DNA of 64,000 bases from Zhengella sp020637775 (GCF_041397485.1 NZ_JAWKWO010000006.1:271858-335857); one strand, 5' to 3'. Positions 26,241 through 35,667 are shown, counted from the first letter of the stretch. Numbers and translations are program-made. The notes: a model not told the origin generated them from the sequence alone.

Positions 26241-29200
26241 ATGCCCGCCATGCAGACCTATGCGGAATTCGGGTGCCGCTCGAACTTCTCCTTCCTGGAG
26301 GGCGCAAGCCATCCGGAGGAACTGGCCGTAACGGCCAGGCGCCTCGGTCTTTCCGCTCTGGGTCTGGCCGACCGCAACTCCGTGGCCGGCGTGGTGCGCC
26401 TGCATCAGGCCGCGCGCGAGGCCGGCCTTGCCTTTCACCCCGGCGCGCGCCTGGTCTTTGCCGATGGCGCCGGACCGGTTCTGACCTATCCCGGGCACCG
26501 CCGTGGCTGGGCCAATCTCTGCCGCATGCTGACGGCGGCCAACATGCGTGGCGAAAAGGGCGCACCGGTCCTGCTGACCGAAGACCTGCTGGAATGGGGC
26601 GACGGCATGGGACTTTTGTGCCTCGACACGCCAGACAGGCCGGAAGCGGATCGCCTTGCCCGTCTGGCCGTCCTGAAGGATCGCTTCGGCGCCAGCATGC
26701 GGCTCGGCATTTCCCCGGCATTTGACGGCATGCACGAACGCCGCCTGGCTGCGGCCATGATTCTGGCCCGCAAGGCCGGCGTGCCGCTGATGGCCATGGC
26801 CGATGCCCGCTATCACACATCCGGCAGGCGCGATCTTGCCGATGTGATGGCGGCAATCCGGCTTGGCCAACCGCTGGAAAGGGCCGGCTACGGCCTTGCT
26901 GCCCATGGCGAGGCCTGCCTGCGATCGCCTGAGGCCATGGCCCGGCTCTTCAGGACCTGCCTTGAAGCCATAGGCGAGACCATGAAATTTGCCGGCGAAT
27001 TGTCGTTTTCACTGGATGAATTGCGCCATGAATATCCCGATGAGCCCTGCGGTCAAAGCGCCACGCCGCACGAAGAGCTGGAACGCCTGTCATGGGATGG
27101 CGCGGCGCGGCGCTATCCCGATGGGATACCCGACAGGGTGAAGGCCCAGATCCGCCATGAACTGCGCCTCATCGCCGATCTGGATTATGCGCGCTACTTT
27201 CTCACCGTTCATGACATTGTCCGTTTCGCCCGTTCTCGCGGCATCCTCTGCCAGGGACGTGGTTCGGCGGCCAATTCCACCGTCTGCTATTGCATCGGCA
27301 TCACGGAAGTCGATCCCGCGCTCACCGACTTGCTTTTCGAACGCTTCATTTCGCCGGAACGGCGCGAACCGCCGGATATCGATGTCGATTTCGAACACGA
27401 ACGGCGTGAGGAGGTGATCCAGTACATCTATGCCAGATACGGACGTGACCGCGCCGGCCTGGCAGCCACCGTCATCACCTATCGCGCGCGCTCGGCCATG
27501 CGCGAGGTAGGCAAGGTCATGGGTCTCCCGGCGGATGCCGTTTCCGCCATGTCCGGCTCGGTCTGGGGCTGGTCATCGGCCGCCCTGGGCGAGCGCGAGG
27601 CGAAGGCTGGCGGGCTGGACACGCGAAGCGCGGAAACCCGGCATGTCCTGCGGCTGGCCTCCGACATCATCGGCTTTCCCCGCCACCTGTCGCAGCATGT
27701 CGGCGGCTTCGTCATCACGAAGGACCGGCTGGACGAGGTGGTGCCGGTCACGCGCTCGGCCATGGACGGGCGCACCATGGTGGAATGGGACAAGGACGAT
27801 CTGGATGCGCTCGGCATCCTCAAGATCGACGTGCTGGCGCTCGGCATGCTCACCTGCCTGTCGCGCGGCCTGAAACTGCTGGAAAGCCATTATGGCAAGG
27901 CGCTGACGCTGGCCACCATTCCGAAGGAGGAAGCGGCAGTCTATGCCATGATCTGCCGCGCCGACACGGTGGGCGTGTTCCAGATCGAGAGCCGGGCGCA
28001 GATGACCATGCTGCCCCGGCTCAAGCCGAAGGAATTCTATGATCTCGTCATCGAGGTGGCGATCGTGCGCCCCGGCCCCATCCAGGGCGACATGGTTCAC
28101 CCCTACCTGCGCCGCCGCCAGGGAAAGGAGGCCGTGACCTATCCCAGCCGGGAACTCGAACAGGTGCTGGGCAAGACCCTTGGCGTGCCGCTGTTCCAGG
28201 AACAGGCCATGAAGATCGCCATTGTCGCCGCCGGGTTCTCACCGGCAGAAGCCGACAAGCTGCGCCGCGCCATGGCCACCTTCCGCCGCGTCGGCACCAT
28301 TCACACCTTCCAGAAGAAGATGATCGATGGCATGGCGGCCAACGGCTATGACCGCGCGTTCGCCGAACGCTGCTTCCGCCAGATCGAGGGTTTCGGCGAA
28401 TATGGCTTTCCCGAAAGCCACGCCGCCTCATTTGCGCTTCTGGTCTATGCCTCCTGCTGGCTGAAGGCGCGTTACCCGGATGTCTTCTGCGCCGCCATTC
28501 TCAATGCCCAGCCCATGGGCTTCTACGCGCCGGCCCAGCTGGTGCGCGATGCCCGCGAGCATGGCGTGGAAGTGCGCCCGCCCGACATCAACCATTCCGA
28601 TTGGGATTCGACGCTGGAAGACGGCACCTTCGATGCCGCCCGCATCGCTCCCCGTCATCGCGAAATGAACGGCGTCATCCGGGCGCGAATGGCCGTGCGC
28701 CTCGGCTTTCGCCAGATCAAGGGACTGGCCGAGGCAGACATGGCGCGCCTGATTGCCGCGCGCGGGCGAGGTTATGATTCGGTGCGCGACGTCTGGCTGC
28801 GCTCCGGCCTCGGTCCAGCCGTCATCACGAAACTGGCCGAGGCGGATGCGTTCCGCTCTCTCGGGCTGGACCGCCGCGCCGCGCTCTGGGCGGCACAGGC
28901 GCTGGATGGTGGGCAGGCCGCGGAGCACTTGCCCCTGTTCGATGCGCCAGGCACCGCGATGCGCGACCTCGAACCGGATGCCCACCTGCCCCCCATGCCG
29001 CCCGGCGAACAGGTGATCCACGATTATCGCAGCCTGTCCCTGTCGCTGAAGGCGCATCCGCTCTCCTTCCTGCGCAAGCGCCTTGCCAGGGCCCGTATCC
29101 TGACCGGCGAGGACCTGGAACGCACGCCGTCAGGGCGTCTTGTCGAGGTTTGCGGCCTGGTCCTGGTGCGCCAGCGTCCGGGTTCGGCCAAGGGCGTCGT

Positions 29201-29588
29201 GTTCATGACGCTGGAAGACGAGACCGGCGTGGCCAATATCATCGTCTGGCCCAAGGTGCTGGAGCGGTTCCGCGCCGTCGTGCTGGGGGCGCGGCTGGTG
29301 CGTGTGGCCGGCCGCTTGCAAAGCGAAAGCGGTGTAATTCATGTCGTTGCAACCCGGCTGGAGGACGCCACGCCGCTGCTCGCAGGCCTGTCGGAGGAAT
29401 CGCTTCTGATCGACAGCCTCGCCAATGCGGACGAGGTGCGCCGCCCCATCGAGGACATGCGGGGCAAGGTGAAACCGTCTTCACGGCTTGGCCAGTTGCT
29501 GAAGGAAGAACCGGACCTGGCCTCCGATCTTGCGACCCTGTCCCGAAAGGCCGGCGCGGTCATGCCGAAGGGAAGGAATTTTCATTAA
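26241..29588 (+). CDS. dnaE2: Error-prone DNA polymerase DnaE2 (ImuC)
   Basis: A 1115-residue C-family DNA polymerase used for translesion synthesis. The PHP domain is at the start (AEFGCRSNFSFLEGASHPEEL), the catalytic aspartates are in PPDIDVDFEHERREEVIQYIY, and the fingers have HVGGFVITKDRLDEVVPV. The OB domain lies near the end (VEVCGLVLVRQRPGSAKGVVFMTLEDE). It ends in a full-length tail without the tau-binding segment of DnaE1. ATG codons at 26241 and 26250 are both possible. It forms the imuA-imuB-dnaE2 operon under the LexA box. Confidence 0.95.
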   Translation: MPAMQTYAEFGCRSNFSFLEGASHPEELAVTARRLGLSALGLADRNSVAGVVRLHQAAREAGLAFHPGARLVFADGAGPVLTYPGHRRGWANLCRMLTAANMRGEKGAPVLLTEDLLEWGDGMGLLCLDTPDRPEADRLARLAVLKDRFGASMRLGISPAFDGMHERRLAAAMILARKAGVPLMAMADARYHTSGRRDLADVMAAIRLGQPLERAGYGLAAHGEACLRSPEAMARLFRTCLEAIGETMKFAGELSFSLDELRHEYPDEPCGQSATPHEELERLSWDGAARRYPDGIPDRVKAQIRHELRLIADLDYARYFLTVHDIVRFARSRGILCQGRGSAANSTVCYCIGITEVDPALTDLLFERFISPERREPPDIDVDFEHERREEVIQYIYARYGRDRAGLAATVITYRARSAMREVGKVMGLPADAVSAMSGSVWGWSSAALGEREAKAGGLDTRSAETRHVLRLASDIIGFPRHLSQHVGGFVITKDRLDEVVPVTRSAMDGRTMVEWDKDDLDALGILKIDVLALGMLTCLSRGLKLLESHYGKALTLATIPKEEAAVYAMICRADTVGVFQIESRAQMTMLPRLKPKEFYDLVIEVAIVRPGPIQGDMVHPYLRRRQGKEAVTYPSRELEQVLGKTLGVPLFQEQAMKIAIVAAGFSPAEADKLRRAMATFRRVGTIHTFQKKMIDGMAANGYDRAFAERCFRQIEGFGEYGFPESHAASFALLVYASCWLKARYPDVFCAAILNAQPMGFYAPAQLVRDAREHGVEVRPPDINHSDWDSTLEDGTFDAARIAPRHREMNGVIRARMAVRLGFRQIKGLAEADMARLIAARGRGYDSVRDVWLRSGLGPAVITKLAEADAFRSLGLDRRAALWAAQALDGGQAAEHLPLFDAPGTAMRDLEPDAHLPPMPPGEQVIHDYRSLSLSLKAHPLSFLRKRLARARILTGEDLERTPSGRLVEVCGLVLVRQRPGSAKGVVFMTLEDETGVANIIVWPKVLERFRAVVLGARLVRVAGRLQSESGVIHVVATRLEDATPLLAGLSEESLLIDSLANADEVRRPIEDMRGKVKPSSRLGQLLKEEPDLASDLATLSRKAGAVMPKGRNFH

Positions 29589-30058
29589 CCGCGCAGCAGC
29601 CGCATCATCATGAGGCAAGGAGCATGGGAGCCCCAAAGCGTGGGAAATTCCTCGAAATCGGTGAATCCGCACGAGACGTAGAAAGCACGCGTCCGGGCAT
29701 AGAATGTATCTGGTGATGCGGAAGACAGGGTTTTTACGGAGAGATACACCGCTCCATACCGGCGAGCAGCCTCCGCTAAATGTTCAACCAGCTTTCGACC
29801 GATGCCCATACGGTGAAATGCCGGAGAGACGCCCATCACATGAAGCTCGGTGTGATCCCGCGTATGATGCATCAAACTTGCAAAGCCAACCAGCTTATCT
29901 TGGACATAGCTGCCAAATGCCGGAAGTTCTTCCACCTCGCGAACATAATTCTCCAGTGCGGCCGGATTTCCGAACCATTGCGGCAGCTCCCCAAGAACCC
30001 GCCGGCAGGCTTCGCCCTTGTTCACCTCTAAAGTGCATATGACGGGATTCATGAACAT
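29585..30058 (-). CDS. GNAT-family N-acetyltransferase
   Basis: A 157-residue acetyltransferase. The acetyl-CoA binding motif is HVMGVSPAFHRMGIGRKLVEHLAEAARRYG (Q/R-x-x-G-x-G/A variant RMGIG), followed by the C-terminal FYVSCGFTDFEEFP. The substrate is not identifiable. The start at 30058 overlaps the stop of the TetR gene (TGATG), implying coupling; an in-frame ATG at 30052 is the alternative. Its stop codon overlaps the dnaE2 stop on the opposite strand. Confidence 0.87.
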   Translation of the reverse strand: MFMNPVICTLEVNKGEACRRVLGELPQWFGNPAALENYVREVEELPAFGSYVQDKLVGFASLMHHTRDHTELHVMGVSPAFHRMGIGRKLVEHLAEAARRYGAVYLSVKTLSSASPDTFYARTRAFYVSCGFTDFEEFPTLWGSHAPCLMMMRLLRG

Positions 30059-30636
30059 CACCCCCGCACCGGGGAGAGCAACAGATGCTCCATGCGGCGG
30101 AAACTCTCCGAGAGAATGGCGGCATCGCCAAGCGCATGGGCAAGCGCGATTCCGCCTTGCCATTCGGCAATCGCCGAGCGGGCGATGTTGAGCGCGATGG
30201 AGGGGCGGATTCCCAGCCGTCCCAGTTCCTTTGCGGCAAAGCCGATCAGCAGTGCAAAGCTCTCCGCCGCGCGTTCGGAAGCCGGCGCATGCTCCCGCCG
30301 GAAATCACGCACACAAAGGGCAATCGGGCAGCCGTGGTCGACGCGCAAACGCATGGAACGGGACAGCCGGTCAACCAGGCTGGCAAGCCTCGTGCGCGGA
30401 TCCTGGCTCTCGCCGCTGATCGTGTCGATCATCGCCTGCGTTTCGCCAACGAATATATCGGCGACGGCATGTGCCAGATCGCCCTTCGTTTTGAAGTAGT
30501 AGTAGACGTTTCCAAGCGGCACCTGCGACCGGGCGGCAATGTCGGCGATGGAGGTTGCCGCATAACCGCGGGTCCAGAACAGCTCTGCGGCCGATGCCGC
30601 CAGCGCCTGCCTCTTGCTGTTGCCGCTCTTTGCCAT
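30058..30636 (-). CDS. TetR-family transcriptional regulator
   Basis: A 192-residue repressor. The N-terminal HTH is clear: LFWTRGYAATSIADIAARSQVPLGNVYYYFKTKGDLAHAVADIF (about residues 20-65), with the typical VYYYFKTK recognition end. The C-terminal ligand domain is family-variable. The ATG at 30636 follows GGAG; the frame is open to 30744. It is co-transcribed with the GNAT gene, which may be its target together with itself. Confidence 0.9.
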   Translation of the reverse strand: MAKSGNSKRQALAASAAELFWTRGYAATSIADIAARSQVPLGNVYYYFKTKGDLAHAVADIFVGETQAMIDTISGESQDPRTRLASLVDRLSRSMRLRVDHGCPIALCVRDFRREHAPASERAAESFALLIGFAAKELGRLGIRPSIALNIARSAIAEWQGGIALAHALGDAAILSESFRRMEHLLLSPVRG

Positions 30637-30661
30637 CGCCCGCTCCGCTTTTCCCAAGTTA

Positions 30662-30676
30662 CCTGACTGACTCAGG
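30662..30676. promoter_or_regulatory. Candidate TetR operator
   Basis: An inverted repeat CCTGA/TCAGG with a 5-nt spacer (CTGAC) lies 26 nt upstream of the tetR start. The overlapping CTGA steps make it a compact palindrome of the size bound by a TetR dimer. Autoregulation is inferred only from position. Confidence 0.45.
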
Positions 30677-30740
30677 ATTGGCAACGGGTTTACGTCACCA
30701 GCGGGATCGCAAACAGGAAGGCCAGTCGCCGAAGCGGCCA

Positions 30741-30938
30741 TCACTCCTCGATCTGGCGCGCTTCCGAGGGCAGCAGAATAGGGATCCCGCCATGAACGGG
30801 ATAGGCAAGCCGGGCCGATTTCGAAACCAGTTCGTTGCGCTCCCGGTCATAAACGAGAACGGACTTGGTCAACGGACAGACCAGCAGTTCCAGCATGCGC
30901 GGATCGATCTGCATGCGACGTTCCGTCTCGGCCGCCAT
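30741..30938 (-). CDS. Trm112-family small zinc-type protein
   Basis: A 65-residue protein of the Trm112/YcaR family. The core LLVCPLTKSVLVYDRERNELVSKSARLAYPVHGGIPILLPSEAR is characteristic, though only one cysteine of the usual pattern remains (LVCPLT), so zinc binding is doubtful. In eukaryotes and some bacteria Trm112 stabilises methyltransferases; the bacterial role is less clear. Internal Met codons leave the exact start uncertain. It sits 9 nt downstream of the LON-domain gene. Confidence 0.88.
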   Translation of the reverse strand: MAAETERRMQIDPRMLELLVCPLTKSVLVYDRERNELVSKSARLAYPVHGGIPILLPSEARQIEE

Positions 30939-30947
30939 GTCGTGCCC

Positions 30948-31616
30948 CTATTGCAGGTTGACGGGCGATTCGTCCTGATCGCGCAGCGCCATCTCGGTGA
31001 TCGCCACGAGCGTGTCGGCCCGTGACTTCAGGTCCGCAGCCTCCAGCAAGGCCTGTTTCTCCGCCGACTCGTACGGCGCCATCATCGACAAGGCATTGAC
31101 GAGCGTCACATTGCCCGCCCGCATCACGCTTTCCCAATCGGCTTCCATGTCATTGGCATCGAGATAGGCCCGGAATGCACCCAGCAGCGCATCCCGGTCG
31201 ATCGAACTTTCCTGCTCGTCCTGTTTGAGATCGGCCACGAAATGCGAAACCCTGGCCTGGCGATAGGGCGTGCGCACACTCAACTCCTCGATGACGCGAA
31301 ACCGCGTCACGCCATCCAGCGAAATGATGTAGCGGCCGTCACCGGTTTCCGCGAAGGAGGTTATTCGCCCCATGCAGCCCATCCGGCAAAGCGCCGGCTC
31401 GCCATCGTCGCGCCGCGCGCCATCGAGAGCCGGCTGGATCATCCCGATATGGCGATTGCCCGCCAGCGCGTCATCCACCATTTGCAGATAACGGGGCTCG
31501 AAAATGTTCAGCGGCATCCGCCCGCCGGGCAACAGCAGGGCGCCGGACAAGGGGAAAACCGGAATCACGGCCGCTAGGTCGCTTTCATCCCGGTAACGGG
31601 CATTGCCAACCTGCAT
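30948..31616 (-). CDS. LON substrate-binding-domain protein
   Basis: A 222-residue protein made of only the N-terminal LAN/LON domain of Lon protease, with no ATPase or protease part. The start VIPVFPLSGALLLPGGRMPLNIFEPRYLQMVDDAL is diagnostic. Such stand-alone LON domains occur widely in alphaproteobacteria; their partner is unknown. The gene lies between the thioredoxin-TPR gene (84 nt upstream) and the Trm112-like gene, and the three are probably co-transcribed. Confidence 0.9.
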   Translation of the reverse strand: MQVGNARYRDESDLAAVIPVFPLSGALLLPGGRMPLNIFEPRYLQMVDDALAGNRHIGMIQPALDGARRDDGEPALCRMGCMGRITSFAETGDGRYIISLDGVTRFRVIEELSVRTPYRQARVSHFVADLKQDEQESSIDRDALLGAFRAYLDANDMEADWESVMRAGNVTLVNALSMMAPYESAEKQALLEAADLKSRADTLVAITEMALRDQDESPVNLQ

Positions 31617-31700
31617 GCGAACACCTCTTCTTTCTGCGCTTTCCCGAAAGATGGGCCGCCGGTGCCGAAACTCAAGCCTTGCAGATGGAGACGCGCCGTT

Positions 31701-32660
31701 TCACGAGAAAAGCAGGGATGAAAGCCTGCGCCGCGCCGAAAGCGTTGCCGGATCGCTCATGCCCCAGGCCTCGAAGAAAGTGAGCAACTGGTTGCGCGCG
31801 GCATCCTCGTTCCAGCCCCTGTCGGCCTTGATGATGGCAAGCAGATGATCGGCGGCCTTCTGACGGTCGCCGCGTGCATTCTCGATCTTGGCCAGGTCCA
31901 TCCTCGCTGCGTGATCGTCGGGATTGTCAGCCAGGCGGCGCGCGAGTTCCATCGGGTCGCCCAGCGAGCCCAGTTCCGCATCGAGCGCCATGCGGGCCTT
32001 GAGTGCCTTGACCGGTTCGGCCTCCTGCTTTCCATCGGGCACGCGGTCGAGAATCTGCCTGGACTGTTCCTTGTCGCCCATGTCGTAGAGAACGGTTGCC
32101 GCGTGACCAAGCACATCCGCGTTTTCGGGATCCTGCTGCAGGATGGCGCCGTAAATCTGAAGCGCGGCCTGGTTATCGCCCTCTTCGCGTGCCTTGCGGG
32201 CGGCTTCCAATGCCTCACCGACGCCGTCATCACCCGGCCCGGCGAGCTTCTCGATGAACTGCCTGATCTGCGTTTCAGGCAAGGCGCCCATGAATCCGTC
32301 GACCGGCTGGCCATTGACAAAAGCGAACACGGCCGGGATCGACTGGACGCCGAGCTGTCCGGCAACCTGGGGATGCTCGTCTATGTTCATCTTCACGAGC
32401 TTGACCTTTCCGCGCGCCTCCTTGACGACCTTCTCGATCGCCGGACCAAGCTGGCGGCAGGGCCCGCACCAGGGCGCCCAGAAGTCGACAAGGACCGGCT
32501 GCTTGCGCGATTCCTCGATGACATCGGCGACGAAACCGGCAGTCGTCGTGTCCTTGATGAGGTCGTCCGCGCTCCCGGCGGCCGGCGCGGCGCCGCCAAA
32601 GGAAACCGTCGTATCGTAGCCCGACGGGCCTGTCTGATATGGATTATTGCCGTTGGTCAT
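31701..32660 (-). CDS. Thioredoxin-fold co-chaperone with TPR tail (CnoX/YbbN-like)
   Basis: A 319-residue protein. The thioredoxin domain spans about residues 40-150 and keeps the redox active site WAPWCGPCRQL. The C-terminal half (about 160-310) is helical with TPR-like repeats (DNQAALQIYGAILQQDPENADVLGHAATVLYDMGD). This is the CnoX/YbbN architecture; E. coli CnoX lacks one catalytic Cys, whereas here CGPC is intact, so it may be an active oxidoreductase as well as a holdase. It starts the short operon leading to the LON and Trm112 genes. Confidence 0.9.
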   Translation of the reverse strand: MTNGNNPYQTGPSGYDTTVSFGGAAPAAGSADDLIKDTTTAGFVADVIEESRKQPVLVDFWAPWCGPCRQLGPAIEKVVKEARGKVKLVKMNIDEHPQVAGQLGVQSIPAVFAFVNGQPVDGFMGALPETQIRQFIEKLAGPGDDGVGEALEAARKAREEGDNQAALQIYGAILQQDPENADVLGHAATVLYDMGDKEQSRQILDRVPDGKQEAEPVKALKARMALDAELGSLGDPMELARRLADNPDDHAARMDLAKIENARGDRQKAADHLLAIIKADRGWNEDAARNQLLTFFEAWGMSDPATLSARRRLSSLLFS

Positions 32661-32705
32661 GAAGGATGCTCCCGCGGATGGCCGGTCTTCCGGCGTTGTT
32701 GCCGC

Positions 32706-33215
32706 TTAGTTTGCGATTTGTGCAGCGAGATTCAAGGTGTTGGGCCTGTGTCCCGTCGCTTCGATGAAGCGAATGAGATCAGCCGGGGCAATGGACGTGG
32801 TCGCCGTGTTGACCAGCGGATGGCAATTGATGACCTCATGGCTCAACAGCGATTCATCGATGAAGAACCGCACCGCGCCCGCCTTGTCATTGATCACGCC
32901 GAAAGCAGTGACCGCGCCCGGCGTCACCCCGAGGAGCGATTCCATCGCCTCGGCCTTGCCGAAGGAAACCCGGCTCGCGGCACCGATCGCCTTGTGGATC
33001 TGTTTGAGATCGATTTCGGCCTCCTCGTCAACGGTCAGGAGAAAGTAGTTGTCCTTCTTGTCCTTGAGGAACAGGTTCTTGGTATGCCCTCCGGGGATTT
33101 GTCCCCGCAAGGCCTGCGATTGCGCGACAGTGAACAGGGGTTCATGCTCCACTGTTTTGACTGCAATATCCATCTGCGCGAGGAATGCGAAGAGTTCGGC
33201 CTTGCCGATTGCCAT
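32706..33215 (-). CDS. YbaK/ProX-type aminoacyl-tRNA editing domain protein
   Basis: A 169-residue trans-editing domain related to the INS domain of prolyl-tRNA synthetase. Landmarks are GGHTKNLFLKDKKDNYFLLTVD, where the conserved Lys is the candidate catalytic residue, and GVTPGAVTAFGVIND, then CHPLVNTATT. These enzymes (ProX/PrdX) hydrolyse alanine wrongly loaded on tRNA-Pro. The ATG at 33215 has AAGGGGG 8 nt before it; the frame is open to 33299. Confidence 0.9.
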   Translation of the reverse strand: MAIGKAELFAFLAQMDIAVKTVEHEPLFTVAQSQALRGQIPGGHTKNLFLKDKKDNYFLLTVDEEAEIDLKQIHKAIGAASRVSFGKAEAMESLLGVTPGAVTAFGVINDKAGAVRFFIDESLLSHEVINCHPLVNTATTSIAPADLIRFIEATGHRPNTLNLAAQIAN

Positions 33216-33426
33216 TTCGGGACCCCCTTGGCTGCTTTTCATTGCGGTTTTGCCTGAACGGGGCTGGCGAAACAAGGCTGCTGACGATCCCGTTCCCATG
33301 CTGACAAGCCTTTGCGGGCCATGGAAAAAGAATTTTCTGGCAGCGGATGAATTTCCCGAATTTCCCTATTGCATTCCGGCGCGGCTTCGGCGATATAGCC
33401 GCTCGCGGACGTTGTTTCGCGGACGA

Positions 33427-33501
33427 GCGGGTGTAGCTCAGGGGTAGAGCACAACCTTGCCAAGGTTGGGGTCGTGGGTTCGAATCCCATCGCCCGCTCC
33501 A
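33427..33501 (+). tRNA. tRNA-Gly (anticodon GCC)
   Basis: A full cloverleaf: acceptor GCGGGTG/CGCCCGC, D-arm with AGCTCAGGGGTAGAGC, anticodon stem CAACC/GGTTG around loop TTGCCAA, and T-arm GGTTCGAATCC. The CCA end is encoded (33499-33501). A strong terminator follows 10 nt later. Confidence 0.97.
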
Positions 33502-33510
33502 TTTACAAAC

Positions 33511-33540
33511 GGCCCGGCGCAAGCCGGGCCTTTTGTTTTC
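33511..33540 (+). terminator. Terminator of tRNA-Gly
   Basis: Stem GGCCCGGC/GCCGGGCC with a GCAA tetraloop, followed by TTTTGTTTT. This is a textbook intrinsic terminator directly after the tRNA. Confidence 0.93.
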
Positions 33541-33643
33541 TGGCTCGCCGCCACGCCAAATCCATGTTTTTCTGTGCATTATCAAGGCAAGGGCAATTGC
33601 CGGAATATCGGTGCCGGGCAGAAGGGAAAACGGACAGAGGACA

Positions 33644-34690
33644 ATGGCCCAGAAGAAAGCGCATGAAGCCGACGCGTGGCTTTCGAGGCCTGATCCGTCA
33701 GCCCGGGTTGTCCTGATCTATGGGACTGACCGCGGGCTCGTCTCCGAACGGGCACGCAAATTCGCCGCAGCCACCGGTATTCCGCTTGACGATCCATTTT
33801 CGACGATCCGCATGGATGGCGACGAAATCGGCAATGAACCCGGCCGTCTGATCGATGAAGCGCGCATGGTATCCATGTTTGGCGGGGCGCGCTTGCTTTG
33901 GATTACCGGTGGCGGTTCGCAGAAAGGCCTGCTGACGGCGGTCAAGGTATTGTGCGAGGAGCCGCCACGCGACGCCGTGGTGCTTATCGAAGCGGGAGAC
34001 CTGAAAAAAGGCGCCACGGGCCTGCGGGGTGTCGTGGAAACATCGAGGGCAGCCATGGCGCTTCCATGCTATGCTGACGATGTTCGCAAGCTGGACCAGT
34101 TGATCAATGAGGAATTGTCTGCCGCGGGTCTGACGATAACGCTCGAGGCGCGGGAAATCCTGAAGGCAGGCCTGGGCGGCGATCGTCTGGCCAGCCGCGG
34201 CGAAATCGCCAAACTCGCGCTTTATGCCATGGGCAAATCGCAAATCACGGTCGAGGATGTCACGGCATCCATCGGCGATGTCGCCGGGACCTCCGCCGAC
34301 GATGCCGTGGATGCGGCAACCACTGGCCGCCTCGATATGCTGGACACTGCCATTCGCCGTCTTGGCGCAGCCGGGGATCCGCCATTCCTAATCCTCTCGG
34401 CAGCCCTTAGGCGGCTTGCTCAACTACAGGAATTGCGCCTGGCGGTCGATGAAGGCGGAAAAACGATCCAGGCCGCCGTGGCCAGCGCCAGACCGCCCGT
34501 GTTCTTCGCGCGGCGCCCGGCAATCGAAGCCGCACTTTCAGCCTGGACCGCGCAATCCCTGGTTCGCGCCCTCGAACGCCTGCAAGAAACGGTTCTGGAA
34601 ATTCGCCGCAACCCCGCGCTCGAAACCGAAATCGCACGCCAGGCGCTGCTTGCCCTGGCTGTCGAGAGCGCGCGGCAACGGCGGCGGTAA
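33644..34690 (+). CDS. holA: DNA polymerase III subunit delta
   Basis: A 348-residue clamp-loader subunit that opens the beta clamp. The family N-terminus VVLIYGTDRGLVSERARKFAA is clear, as are LLTAVKVLCEEPPRDAVVLIEAG and the C-terminal helical collar domain. The ATG at 33644 is preceded by AGAGG; the frame is open further up to 33533. In many Rhizobiales holA follows leuS and lptE, but here tRNA-Gly and the YbaK-like gene are upstream instead, so a rearrangement boundary may lie at about 33.5 kb. Confidence 0.93.
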   Translation: MAQKKAHEADAWLSRPDPSARVVLIYGTDRGLVSERARKFAAATGIPLDDPFSTIRMDGDEIGNEPGRLIDEARMVSMFGGARLLWITGGGSQKGLLTAVKVLCEEPPRDAVVLIEAGDLKKGATGLRGVVETSRAAMALPCYADDVRKLDQLINEELSAAGLTITLEAREILKAGLGGDRLASRGEIAKLALYAMGKSQITVEDVTASIGDVAGTSADDAVDAATTGRLDMLDTAIRRLGAAGDPPFLILSAALRRLAQLQELRLAVDEGGKTIQAAVASARPPVFFARRPAIEAALSAWTAQSLVRALERLQETVLEIRRNPALETEIARQALLALAVESARQRRR

Positions 34691-34788
34691 GACAACCGTT
34701 TCGTAGAAATTAGCTGGCTAACGATCACGCGTAAACAGAGATTTATTCGGTCAAGCGCCGACCGGCGCGCTCGCCACCGCGTCCGGTA

Positions 34789-35667
34789 TCAACGCTGCAA
34801 TCGGCGACAAACCTCATCCAACTGCTCAAGGTTTTTATAGGCAATCTTCAATTGCCCGCCATTGACCTCATGCGTGATTGTCACCTTCATGCCAAGGGCA
34901 TCACCGACCAGGCGCTCCAAGGCAAGCGTATCCGCGTCCTTCTGCGGTTTTTCCCGCTCTGAACGCGTCGCTCCGCCTTTTTCCGCTCCCTGCTGCAGCG
35001 CTTCGGCTTGCCGGACCGACAAGCCCTCACGTACGATTCGCCGGGCAAGGCCGGTCGGGTCTTCCGCTGTGATCAGCGTACGCGCGTGTCCAGCCGAAAG
35101 ATCGCCACTGACGAGCATCGTACGAACGTCTTCCGGGAGTTTCAGCAGCCGAAGCGTGTTGGCAACGTGGCTTCGGCTCTTTCCGATCACCTGCGCCAGA
35201 TCGGCTTGCGTATAGCTGTGCTCGTCTATGAGTTGCTGATACCCCATCGCCTCTTCAACCGGGTTGAGGTCAGAGCGCTGCACGTTCTCGACGATGGCGA
35301 GTTCCAGCGCCACCCTGTCATCGACATCTCTGACAAGGACAGGGACTTCCGCAAGTCCGGCCAGTTGCGCTGCCCGCCACCGCCTTTCGCCGGCTATGAT
35401 TTCATAATGTCCGTTTCCGCCAGCCGCAGGGCGCACCACAACGGGCTGAACCACGCCATGTTCGCGGATCGACTGCGCCAGGTCCTTGAGATCGTCTTCC
35501 GAGAAGTGTCGGCGTGGATTGCGCGGATTTCGACCGATCAATTCGATCGGCGCCTTTCCGTCGGCTGTGGCTTGCGGCGCGGCTGCTTCTGCGGCCGGCT
35601 TGTCCATTTCACCGATCAGTGCGGCCAATCCGCGCCCAAGTCGTCTTTTTGAAGGATCGTCATTCAT
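34789..35667 (-). CDS. parB: Chromosome partitioning protein ParB
   Basis: A 292-residue CTP-dependent clamp that loads at parS sites and spreads. The start is KRRLGRGLAALIGEM. The CTP-binding motif is in YEIIAGERRWRAAQLAGL, and the parS-recognition HTH is in YTQADLAQVIGKSRSHVANTLRLLKLP. A basic linker precedes the C-terminal dimer domain (LERLVGDALGMKVTITHEVNGGQLKIAYKNLEQLDEV). The ATG at 35667 fits the family; the frame is open to 35778. parA follows immediately upstream, so the two form an operon. Confidence 0.97.
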   Translation of the reverse strand: MNDDPSKRRLGRGLAALIGEMDKPAAEAAAPQATADGKAPIELIGRNPRNPRRHFSEDDLKDLAQSIREHGVVQPVVVRPAAGGNGHYEIIAGERRWRAAQLAGLAEVPVLVRDVDDRVALELAIVENVQRSDLNPVEEAMGYQQLIDEHSYTQADLAQVIGKSRSHVANTLRLLKLPEDVRTMLVSGDLSAGHARTLITAEDPTGLARRIVREGLSVRQAEALQQGAEKGGATRSEREKPQKDADTLALERLVGDALGMKVTITHEVNGGQLKIAYKNLEQLDEVCRRLQR

